Assembly (NCBI GenBank): GCA_022836615.1
Contig: MU405240.1
Location: 246,404-310,403, forward strand
Length of the DNA stretch: 64,000 nucleotides
Source: Annulohypoxylon bovei var. microspora
Lineage: Eukaryota; Ascomycota; Sordariomycetes; Xylariales; Hypoxylaceae
Reading direction: 5' to 3'
A program made the position numbers and the translations under genes. This document shows, piece after piece, positions 46,001-56,402 of this stretch (position 1 is its first letter; each line of letters starts with the position of its first letter). The notes under the pieces were generated by a model, which did no database searches, was not told where the DNA came from, and worked only from the letters and a program-made list of their open reading frames with translations.

Positions 46001-46957
46001 ATATATATATAACTAGGTAGGTAACTTAAATACTTAGTTGATAGTAACCTTAATTTTACTTAGGTAGTTAAAAAGGCCCAATAATTACCTAATCCTTAAC
46101 AAGGATATTCACACGTTGTATATCCCTTTACTCAGCAAATATTATTGGCTTAACACGGCGTGGACTTAATAGGGGGTTACAACGAAGTTGAAAACTTTAT
46201 TTATTGGGTTGATGATCGGAATATGTACAGAATATTATTCTTTTTAATGCTATTAAACCTAATGTAATAAATAATCATAACTTCAATAAAATCTTATCGC
46301 CGCTATATTGACATAATATCACTTTTATTACAATATAACTACCTACCTACATGTTATTAAAGCTTCGTTGTTTTCGTTGCAGGTCAATGTAACAGGGGAT
46401 GTGATAATGAATTTGCTGACAAAATTATCTTCATGATGCCCGTCACTCTCATCCTATTTGGGGATATAATCAGCGAGGATGATGTTCTTTGCTCTGAACT
46501 CTTCCTGATTAACGGGTATAACTAAATAGCTATTAACCTATTATACCAGTCATTTGGAAGCTTCTAATCAAGTAGGTGGATAACTTATGCCACTCAGGAC
46601 ACTTATTTCAAAGGAGTGTTGCAACTTAAAGGTGGGCATTTTCGATCCAACATTATGTTAGAACGCACATAAGATGTCTCAGATCTATCCCGAAAAGCAT
46701 TGTTTCAAAAGCTAAGATTTTATTATAATAAGAAATAACTCCTGGTGTTGGGTTTCATACCCTCCCTTTTGCCATGACCTCGACCAAATTATTTCCGTGT
46801 ACCATCATCGGTCCGCAATGCCTTAACTCCTATATCACTTCAGATGCTATATACAAATCCTAGCGCCACTATAAATACAAGGACTTATTATCGACACATA
46901 ATGTTTCGGCAATAAGCCCACGGGCATAATAAACATTATCAATAATGAAATTAGCAA
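43033..46957. other. Long gene-poor region, 3' flank of peroxidase gene
   Basis: 3.9 kb with no supportable gene. It holds (TTGACAG)3 at 44545-44565, a GTGTGTATGTGCACACAC near-palindrome near 44108-44127, and a strongly AT-rich part from about 45.0 to 46.9 kb with TAGGTAGG motifs (near 46015). The 158-codon minus ORF at 44099-44575 is low-complexity shadow. Confidence 0.55.
44545..44565 (+). repeat. (TTGACAG)3 tandem repeat
   Basis: Three perfect heptamers in non-coding DNA. Confidence 0.9.
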
Positions 46958-47875
46958 TTAGGCGAAGGCCGCTGTGATGACGCTTGTGCAATCTGTCAAG
47001 CTAGACTCGTCGTTGCCGAGGAGGCTCAGTTTTTCCATCCTATAGCACAGGAGTTAGTGACTTGGTAGGTAAATGGCAAGTTTCGAATGCAACTCACGCT
47101 GGTACAAACGCATCCGCCCACGTAGAAGCATCAGCGCCAAAAGTATTCCAGTCCGCGCTCGTTTCCGTCGAGTTGCTCATGGATATGTCGCTATTCAGAC
47201 TCGCCGGGGCAGTTCCGTCGGCAGTCTCCGTGTAGAAGTTTGTATCCAGGTCGTCCACGGTCGAGTCGAGCCCGTCTCCGTTCAGGTCCTTAGCAGCGCT
47301 GTGGGCTCCCACAAGGGCCACCAACTCGGTGGACGTAAACCCCTTAGCCGCGAACGCGGCGACTATGGAAGTGGCGTTGTCATTCGCGCCAGGCATTTGG
47401 TTCGCCGCGTTTGCGGTGGACGAATCCGTTCTGCCGACCTTGACGGCGATTGATGGCATGCCTGGGCAAGAGGCTATCCCGAACGCTGGAAGACATGTGT
47501 AAGCTAGAGACACTTTATATATGTGGTAGGCAAGAGCTCACCAGCAGCGAATTGGATCAGATCAGCAGTGCCGACACTGAAGCTTGTTGCTTTCGTGCCC
47601 AAGGTCGAGCATATATCAATCATTTGAGCGTTCTCGCCACGATCAGTGCACTCGTCTGCCAAGATGATAGATCCATCGCAAGATCCTGGGAAGCAGTCGT
47701 GGAAGGCGAGTCTAATAGCTGCGCGAGCGTCGTCGTTGCAGTTGCCATCGCTGTCTATGAAGGATGTCTTCAAGTCCGCAGCAACGTCAGTCCAGACTGC
47801 CGGGCATTGCGCACTGGCAAGACCAGAAACGGCCGCGAGAGTTGCGAGTAGCATCGTAGATCTAAACGAAGGCAT
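46958..47875 (-). CDS. Secreted class II haem peroxidase, short form
   Basis: Exons on the minus strand 47875-47542, 47485-47098 and 47039-46958 give 267 residues. The introns are 56 bp (GTGAGC...CCAG) and 58 bp (GTGAGT...CTATAG, branch CTAAC). A signal peptide spans about 1-22. The distal site reads AIRLAFHDCFPGSCDGS, with Arg55 and His59 in the catalytic spacing and Asp60/Gly/Asp/Ser as calcium ligands. The proximal haem ligand is His173 in LVALVGAHSAAK. The last exon adds 26 residues with a Cys (SSLTDCTSV), a usual disulfide partner. The fold is that of lignin and manganese peroxidases. However, about 300-370 residues is normal, so this is a compact ascomycete type. Manganese-site and surface-Trp residues were not identified, so generic peroxidase is the safer call. 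Confidence 0.88.
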
Positions 47876-47957
47876 TTTGTGTAAGTGACAGTGGAGTAAT
47901 CTAATACAAATATATAAAAGCGACAGTGTAGTGAGCTTATGGTAGCTGGGGGGGCGT

Positions 47958-47964
47958 TATATAA
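47958..47964 (-). promoter_or_regulatory. TATA box candidate of the peroxidase gene
   Basis: TATATAA on the minus strand about 85 bp before the peroxidase ATG. A second AT-rich TATA-like stretch lies near 47907-47917. Confidence 0.45.
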
Positions 47965-50332
47965 AAAGGTAGATAGCAACTATTGGAAATAGCTCGTAAG
48001 TAACCGGCTCAGGAGTGAATAAGCTTTGGGGTGAGTAAGATAGGAATAAACGAAGACTGATGAGATGCTGCACACCTTCGCAAACATTTTGGAGCGGTTT
48101 TTCCTCATGATTATATATGAAGACTCTACTCTCAAGTCGATATGCCCCTAATAGAAGCTGTGATACTTCGCCCCTGTTGTTGTTGGACTCATGTTGAAAA
48201 CCCTGCATAGCGTACAAGGCTATCTTCGCTTGGTCCCTCTGAGGGTGGTCCCCGGGTCGCATCAGTAAGGGTTATGAAATGCCCAGACTAGAATGGAGCC
48301 ACGCAAGCGGTAGCAAGGAGGCCAACCGAGATGCTCAACAAGATCCGGCGCACACACAAAATTCTCCAAGAACCACTATCAGTTGTTGTCCACTATTTTG
48401 TCTCTCTGTCTGTATTTCCATTACGAAGTATGTATAGCTAGGTAACGATAGAAATACAGATGCCCTCGCCAACATCCACGTTGAAAGACGTAAATTAGTA
48501 ATGATTAAATCAGTGAATATAGGGTCATAGAGACATTGGACGGGTGGACCTCACTAATCGGACGATGCAAAATTACCTATTCAGAGCACATGCTGCAACA
48601 CGTGCGTCTGTGATAAACCCGATCCCGGGGTCGATCATAGTTCTGCCATCATGGTGAAGAGACTCAAGAGTATGCAGGGAGAACATCACCGGGCTTTGAT
48701 ACGAATACACGGTAACAATTCTAGGTAGGTAACAGAAATCGTCTGTACTTGGCGGAAGGTTGCGGGACCATCGACCCTAGCATTGGGAACCAATCGCAAG
48801 GAGATAAACATAGACTGGAGCTAGATATCTGAACGTTCCTACATACCACCAATACAACGTGCTTACGACGACAGACAGCCGGAATTATCGCGCGCTTAGA
48901 CTCCTTTTTTTTCTTGCGTGGGGAGAAGCGTTTCCAACATTTGACAAGGCGCAAATGGCAGCAAGGGTAAGGTTTCTTAAGAGCCTCCAGCATCAATGTT
49001 ACAGCAGAGCTGGAGTAAACTAGAGTAGGCAGGGATCGGCAAATCGACCTAGCGTGACCCCAGCGTCCAGATGCCGGACCCTCTTGACGGTGGACACTGG
49101 ACGCGTGTTTATGAAACAATATTCGCTTGATCATTCGAGGATAGGAGTACCCGCGCTATCAATAAGCTTTTTCTATATAGGAAGATATATGTAGATGCAG
49201 CATTGTACTTAGCTTGACCCTGGTTGCGGGAAAAGGAATCGAGAGATTAAATTTGACGAGAACTTCTGTTATGTGGAGTCTAGTCCCGTTCTTATCACGA
49301 CCGCAGCTCCTTGAATCTGAACAGGGATATTGCCTGCCGAAAGAAAAGGAAAACACTTTTTTTTCTAAATACTACACTAAACAGTTGTAGATGCTTCATT
49401 TCGATAGTTCGTGAGAGGATCGACAACCACCGCTGATACAAACACGTAGTTTCGCGATAAAGCTTCGGTAGCAGTGACAAGTTAAACGCTGCGTAGTGAA
49501 TCCTCCACCGTTTCTTATCTCGAAGTATTCGTCATCAGTTTATACGAATATGTAGGAACTTTGCCAAGAACATGGCTGCCCCATATTCTTCTTCGTCTGA
49601 TAGTTGTACAACACATGCAAAGAGCTGGAAGGTGAATATAAGCTACGCGAGCTCTTCCGCTCACGGGTCGCCTCGCAAATTTCGCTAATGAGCTATATTA
49701 CGTGTCGTAGGTTCCCGTGCTATACTATACCTAGGAAGATATGCATATGATGAGCTCGTGAGGGTGAGGGGTAAGAGTCCACGATATCTTAAGTGGATAA
49801 TAAGCCACTTATGTCATTGTTTATATTAGGAAGCTTTGAGGCTTTGAGTTAGTTCAACTAGGTGAGATTATTTGTGACTAATTGCGAGCTATGATTGGTA
49901 GCTTTAAAAAAAGAAAGCCACTACCTAAGTAGAGAAAAGTCTGTTCAAAACAAAGTTTCAGGTGTTTGTATGGACTCCTGATATGTTTGGGTCTACTGAA
50001 CTTAGACATCTTGGGGAAGTGAAAGGGTCTAACCTCGTATGGGTTAAGTCTTGGACGCTATCTGAGCCCGCAACTACCACACCCCACATTCCCCTTAACG
50101 ATCTCATTGCCTAATGCGAGGAATTCGGCATGCTGTTTCGTCATGACCATATAATGGCTCGTGCGGGAGAAGCAGCAGCCTCAATTTCAGCCGCAATTTT
50201 GACCAATCACTTCCCATTTAATTCCTTGGGCAGATCCTATGCACGTTTTTCATCCGAACCCCTTTCGCAAAATGTTACCTAGATTCGTAAGTAACACCAT
50301 CTGAACGAGAATAGCTTCGTGTTGAATGTTGT

Positions 50333-50372
50333 GTTACGGGAAGTTACGGGAAGTTACGGGAAGTTATGGGAG
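50333..50372 (+). repeat. GTTACGGGAA decanucleotide minisatellite
   Basis: Three perfect GTTACGGGAA units and one degenerate unit (GTTATGGGAG) in tandem. Confidence 0.9.
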
Positions 50373-53300
50373 ACTATGGAAAGCAATATGAAAAGAAAAA
50401 AACAAGTAAGTTCGAATAGCTTTCCTTACTTCACATATGTTTGAATGGATGCATATCTACCTACCTATCTAGGTATATTCCCGAGTCTAATTTGTACATA
50501 CAGATTTATAAACTCTTCTATGACCAATATCGCAACAATCATTGGCGTTGATGTTAAGCGAATACGGCTAGGTAACTACAACTTTTATTAAGATCTATTG
50601 GAGTCCCATATAAATATTTAGGCCCCACCTGAAAGTTTCCGAGACATGTCTGTACCGGGTCCGTGGCATTGTTAACGTACTATCATTTGCGAATCATCTC
50701 AACTTACAGCGCTAGGAGAATAACGATTGCAATAACATGATTAGAATTTACAAAAGTTGAGGCCATGTATAAAACTTTTTTCCTTCATTCTTCAAACGAG
50801 AAGATGTTTTACGCCTATTTCTAACCAAGATCGAAACATCGAAATCTTTAGCTTCGCGAAGACTTACCATTTGTATGTATGTGTGTAGAATTATTCAGGG
50901 GTAGATCTGTGTGACAGTTACGTAACCTTGGCAGTGGTACGCGGCCTGCAGATATTAGTCCTAAGAAGTTAGGAGCACCTACCCCACGCTACACACGGTC
51001 CCCGTCCCTATTTTTACAAGGGAACCGCACAGAGCCGCACAGCGTACAGTATATCCACACCACATCAGTCAATACTACCGATCTTATCAAATGTTACATC
51101 TATTACATCTTTGCAACGCGGCCATGAACTCCATTCCATCTGTCTTTCAACTTATCAGTCGGTCCGACCAATGAAGGATTCGGTATACGACAGTTACCAT
51201 CTGTCATCGTGCTCATGATGTTGGTTCTCCTATTATTTTTGAACAAGAAAACAACCAACGCACCTAATTACAAGCGGTGACAGATAAGGTCGCCCTCATC
51301 TGCACGGGTCTTAAGCCAACAATACTCTGAGAACTCGTATTGCCCTTTTTCTATTTGGAAGTGTTTCCTTACTCTTAATTTTAGAAAAAGAGGGGGAGGT
51401 AGGAGGCAAACCTCACATGCATTTCTTCTTCGCAAGGCATCTTCAAGACTTCTCATATCATCTCGAAATCATTACCAGTATTTTTGTTTATTTATATATA
51501 GGTATTATTTTCTTTTGCTTGAGCGCCTTACACCCAGATAGTCTGTCAACAAATCCCGATAACCCAACAAAATGTAACTCCAAAAAGAGTGCCCCGAAAA
51601 GAACTATTGCGCAAGACACAAACTCACTCTGAGGATCATCATGTCAGATTTGAAAAATATCTTCTATCAACTTTGTGTGGACTTAGAGCTCTTCATACCC
51701 CTGGGGAGGTCTGCGAGGGATGGTCACTCCCCCCTTACTCCGGCGTTAAATATAACAAACAAATAACAAACAAACAATCCTTTACCGACGCCATCTAAAC
51801 AACTCAGCAGATGCAATTGTAAGCTAGAATAGGAATTCCTCCCGCCCCGAAGTCCGTGATCACGGTGCGAAGAGCATATCCACCACCGGTACATCTACTC
51901 TAACACTCATTCCCAAAATTCCAATCATCATGTCCTCGAGAACCACCGTGGTGTTCTCTATGCGGCACACTTTAGATTAGCTTATCTACGACGCGGCAAA
52001 AGGGGTGATTATACGTAGGTGAGAGCTCTTCAAGAGTCTATACTTCGTTGGCACGGCGAACCGACTCGGAAATGTCTGGGTTGGCTGGATGAGTTGATGA
52101 CTAAGATATGTCTATAAAGTTGTTAATAAAGTGAGTATTCGGCGACAGTTAAATTTGTCTCTTCGCTGGCGATAAAAATAGGAATTCCAGTTCTTAACTA
52201 TAAAGTACTAGATCCATATGTGGATGTAATTAACCTCGATAACTAAACACGGAGGTCAATCGATTAGGTAGCCATCTGTTTTTATGAGAAGAATATATTC
52301 GTGATTTGAATGTCCATATTGACATTGTGTTATGCGATTTGAGTTGTACCGGCAATGTCCTCATGGCATCTTTGAGGAGTCTTTGAATGAATTGACCCCT
52401 TTCCTTTTCTAAGTCCACATGATAGTGTAGTATACTTGTAAGCTTCCACGGCTTTTAGCTTGATGATGACTGCCCAAAAGTCAAAAGCTGCAGCATCGTA
52501 CTGGTCATTCTCCAGCTTGTCCGAAGGTCAAAAGACAATAAAAGTATGGATGATTCCCAAACTGTTTAGTTTCCCCTACGACAGTCATGATAGTTACTAG
52601 AGAAAGATAGCCAAGCTAATCACGATATACAATGAATATGTATTTCAACTACATCACGATTCTATCTATCTCTACTCCGACTCTCCTTCCATAAAATGTT
52701 CACTTCTCCAAACTCCCTAAGGTAGTCCTCTATGCTACCGAGCCTATCGATATCTAAGCATCTCTGCCCCTATCTCTGTAACCCAGTCTTTCACCTCTTT
52801 ACTCGCCAAGTCAAGGGGCACAACAATACATGTTGCCTTTATATCGACGTATATTCACATACCGTCTATAGCAAGTCCCTTTCTCGCCCCCTTTTACGTT
52901 CAATATATGCACCCCTTTCCACCAGTGCCCGAGCTAGCACTCCGCTTGAAGACACCTACTTCGCGTCCAAGTGATCCCCAGAGATCGTGGCCCCTTTATC
53001 TATCTCAGACTCTCCTTCAACGCCGGTTCGCTAGAAGGTACCACCACCGTCGGGATAGAAGCATGTCGCCGATTTCCAGCAGCCAAAGATTTTCTATGCA
53101 ATAGGATCGAGTCTATCATTGCGAGTCGGACCCAAGGCAGATATGGTGTGTCCGGGATGGACACGGCGAAGTACGCTCCTCTGAAGGATGTAGCTGCAAA
53201 GTATGGCATAGGTCAACTTCAGCGTTGAAATAAGGGCTGAAGGGTTACCTAGAATGCCCATGCCAGTAGTGGACGTTTCGTAATCTCCTATGGCAATTTT

Positions 53301-53765
53301 GAAATAATTTATGAATGGTCTTAGGTATGCTAAAGCCGCCATGCGGAAGTGACTTGAGATAACAGAAAAATGAATATAATGAGGCCGACGATTTTGATAA
53401 GCTGAGTTAGTGTTGCTCGGAGCAGGCTGTCGTGTTCCGCCACTCAATGGCACAAAGCCTAGACCGCATAAGAATATTAGGCCTCACATCAAAAGTAGGT
53501 AGGAAGAGGTTACCACTAATATCATTAAAGTAAATTTGTTTTTATTTCATTGCGGCTACCGAGAGCCTAACTCTATTTGTAAAATAGAAAATGTTCGCAT
53601 AAGCACCGTGAGTGTCCTTCGCAATCAAATGCGCCGATAGAAAGCGAGTTCCGACTCTGTGGGATATCCTCTCAACCTCCTGCCACGATCGTGTGACGCT
53701 CTAAGACATAATGGTCCCTTCCTGACATTTCTCTCCGACGAAAGCACCTGAAGTCGGTGAACCGA

Positions 53766-54367
53766 TTAGACGGCGTGCTTCTTTAGGACGGCGGCGAGCG
53801 CGTTGGGGTTAGCACCGACAAGCCTCTCGACGGGCTCCTCGGGGTCGTGCTCCTTGTTCTCGGGGACCTCGCTCTTGAAGAGTAGAAATGTCGGCATGGC
53901 CGTGATACCGAGCTTCTGGCTCAGCTCAGGAAGGTCGTCGACGTCAATCTTAGCGAAGAAAATGTCCTTGAACTGCTCGTCTTGCGAGTGACTATAGTTA
54001 TAACCTCAGTCAGCGGTGTTATTCTTATTAGAAAAACGTACGTGGGTGGAAAAATGGTATATATATATCTTCGAACTATTGGTGAGGGATTTCAGAGACG
54101 TAACTTACTTCGCTACGATAGGGGCAATAGCTTTGCAAGGACCGCACCAAGTGGCGAAGCAGTCTAGAAGGACGGCCTTGTTCTCCCTGACGGCCTTCGA
54201 GAAAGCCTCGGCACTTTGCGCAATGTTAGTAAAAAGTTCTAGAGATGTGTAGACGAAAACGAAGCTTTGGCGGGGTAAAGCGCAAAGCGCAAAGCGCAAA
54301 GCATCAAGGAGTTGGCGGGGCGGGGTAGATAAGGTGAAACTTACGTTAGGATGTTGTGGACAGTCAT
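53766..54367 (-). CDS. Thioredoxin
   Basis: Exons on the minus strand 54367-54345, 54213-54109 and 53991-53766 give 117 residues. Intron 1 is 131 bp (GTAAGT, branch TACTAAC, acceptor AAAG) and intron 2 is 117 bp (GTAAGT...CTATAG). The first exon encodes only seven residues and part of an eighth, as in other fungal thioredoxins (MTVHNI...). The active site WCGPC is at 30-34, and the cis-proline is in GITAMPTF. The C-terminal helix ends ALAAVLKKHAV. There is no targeting signal, so a cytosolic protein-disulfide reductase serving thioredoxin reductase, peroxiredoxins and ribonucleotide reductase is expected. The inserted stretch ENKEHDPEEP before the last helix is longer and more acidic than in many thioredoxins. 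The tiny first exon is placed by consensus sites and start context, and is less certain than the rest. Confidence 0.92.
54281..54301 (-). repeat. CGCAAAG heptamer, three copies, in thioredoxin intron 1
   Basis: Three perfect heptamers (plus-strand sense CGCAAAG) in the first intron. They lengthen it compared with the other introns of the window. Confidence 0.85.
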
Positions 54368-56402
54368 TTTGGGTGAAGTAGTATGGAATTGTCGAAGAGG
54401 TGCAATATGCGACGGTCTATGTATAGAATGTCTGAACGAAGACTGGATTGTTCGGAAGAAGTTTGTTGACATGAAGAAGTAGGAAAAAAAAGTAATTCTA
54501 AGTGGGTTGAAGGCGCGGGGTGGTCGTGGTTTTATTTATGCTTTAGCTCTCTGTAAAGAACGGGAAGGAAGTAAGGCTGTGCTAACGTCAATTCAGCTCT
54601 GTACACTCAACTAAAGCGTGATACAGATTAGTTAATCTAGGCAAGGTGACATCTAGATTCTTCGCATCAAGCAATTGAGTGACCGATGAACCGACGAACC
54701 GATGAAACGAGATGATGTAAATTTTTGATTTGTCAGTGCATCTAATGACGTGATCCCCGCCAAGCCCGTTGTCATCTAGGCGCTAGGCTATCGGGATACA
54801 GCCGTCGCACCTGGCAGCTGTGGCTTTGCAGATTAGTAACTGGTGTAACTTTCGACCCGTCTTCTAAGGTTTGATATTGTACCTGCATATGACTAAGAAA
54901 TATTCTTAAACATTTGCCCGACCGTGATATCATATATCTCAAATAATTTATATCGAAAGATTCCAAATCGCGACCTACTTTTCTATTTCTATCTGGCATT
55001 AGTAATGGCCGTGAACATCGACATAGGCATTCGGGATTTGAAACATACCTGGTCTTCTAAATACTAGGTAATTCCCTTTCCGCTAACGCAGTCACTTACT
55101 AAGAGACAACGCTTGGCTGGTAAAATTGTCTAGGGGATAATATCTCGAAACTGACAAATAACATTGATAGATATTGGAAGATGGAATGTGGAACATTAAT
55201 AATTATCGACTCCTTTTTGTTACCCTTACCCTTTCGCCGTCCCTACAACGCCTTCACCAAGACCCCAAATATCAAGAATACTAGATTTTTCATTTCATTG
55301 GAAACAAGCCCTTTTTCTCTTTTGCTCACAGCTCTACAAGCAATAATACTTCATACATGTACATACAACATGACCAACCTAAGCTCCAATATTACGGGCG
55401 AGGTAAGGGTATACATAAAATGGCCCCCAAGTCGGCCTTTCGCAGATTTCCAAACACCTCTATGTTTGATTTGCACTTCCATCAATTTTCCATATCCCCT
55501 AACACCTAGTTCGCCGGCCTGCCTGCTTGCCAACTCGGGCTCGCTCGCCCAAGCCATATCTATTCGAAAACCGTGGAAATCACATCGCGACAGATCAACT
55601 CACAACCCTTAGTGTTCTCGCGCGCGAAAGTGGGATCCTCGACCATAGCTATCCTACTCGAGACACGGAGTAGACTGAATAGACAGTAGTATGCGCTATC
55701 AAGATTTAGGCCGGCCATTGTATGTAAGAAGACATTCCCATGCAACATTGCAGGCGCTTCTCTTAGCGCCCGTGGAACCTCTGCGCCATGGCAGAGTGTT
55801 GGTGGTATCAAAAACAGGAAACCCGCCTCGCATAAAAACACAAAAATCCCTGTGGTATCGCAGTATATCAAGAATAGAAAAAGAAAACACGGACCATATT
55901 TCACTCCTCCTTCATGGGTGGTCGGTAAAGTACGGGAATTCGGTAAGGTCGCTTCGTACATCGCAGGAATGGCGTAACGAGTGGTGATGCTTGATGAGAG
56001 AAGATCGAAGTTGGTTACTTGAGTAGGTAGTGGGGCTGGTAGCGCATTGGTATAGATGTGATGACTTGGAAGACTTTATGGAGGGTGCCGATATTTCGAT
56101 CATTAGGCCAGGAAAGAGACCAGATACTTTTCGTTCATTTTCAAGTTTTTTTTCTCTCGTTTTGTGTGTGTGAAACATGTAGAAAAGGTCGTAAAGAGTG
56201 AATAAGGTCGGTATTTTGAGGGTGTAAGGAAATATCAAATGAATGTGTAAATGAGGCATTGGGATTTGCCGTTGAAAATGTAAGGAAATGATAAATGATT
56301 GTAGTTAAGTCGTCTTTCCTGGTTTAGATCGTGCACCCATCCGGTGTTAGTCCTCGCTGTCGAACATCACCTGAACCAATCGGTTCCAGTCAACCCACAG
56401 AA
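54368..56402. other. Intergenic region between thioredoxin and the large basic protein gene
   Basis: Thioredoxin promoter at left. The right end (56347-56402) is probably still coding in another frame (see finding). Otherwise I see nothing supportable; ORFs up to 143 codons at 55.2-56.0 kb look non-coding. Confidence 0.5.

Larger units (their letters stand above)
47876..53765. other. Long intergenic region between peroxidase and thioredoxin
   Basis: 5.9 kb without a supportable gene. It holds the peroxidase promoter at the left, a decanucleotide minisatellite (50333-50372) and CCTAGG-type motifs (49728, 50450-50475). An 85-codon open frame at 52971-53228 (+) has a protein-like look (EGTTTVGIEACRRFPAAKDF) but an isolated context, and may be a relic. 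Confidence 0.55.

Noticed and set aside
52971..53228. 85-codon plus-strand open frame with protein-like composition
   Set aside because: It has no start context, domain or adjoining exon. I kept it only as a possible relic in the gap note.
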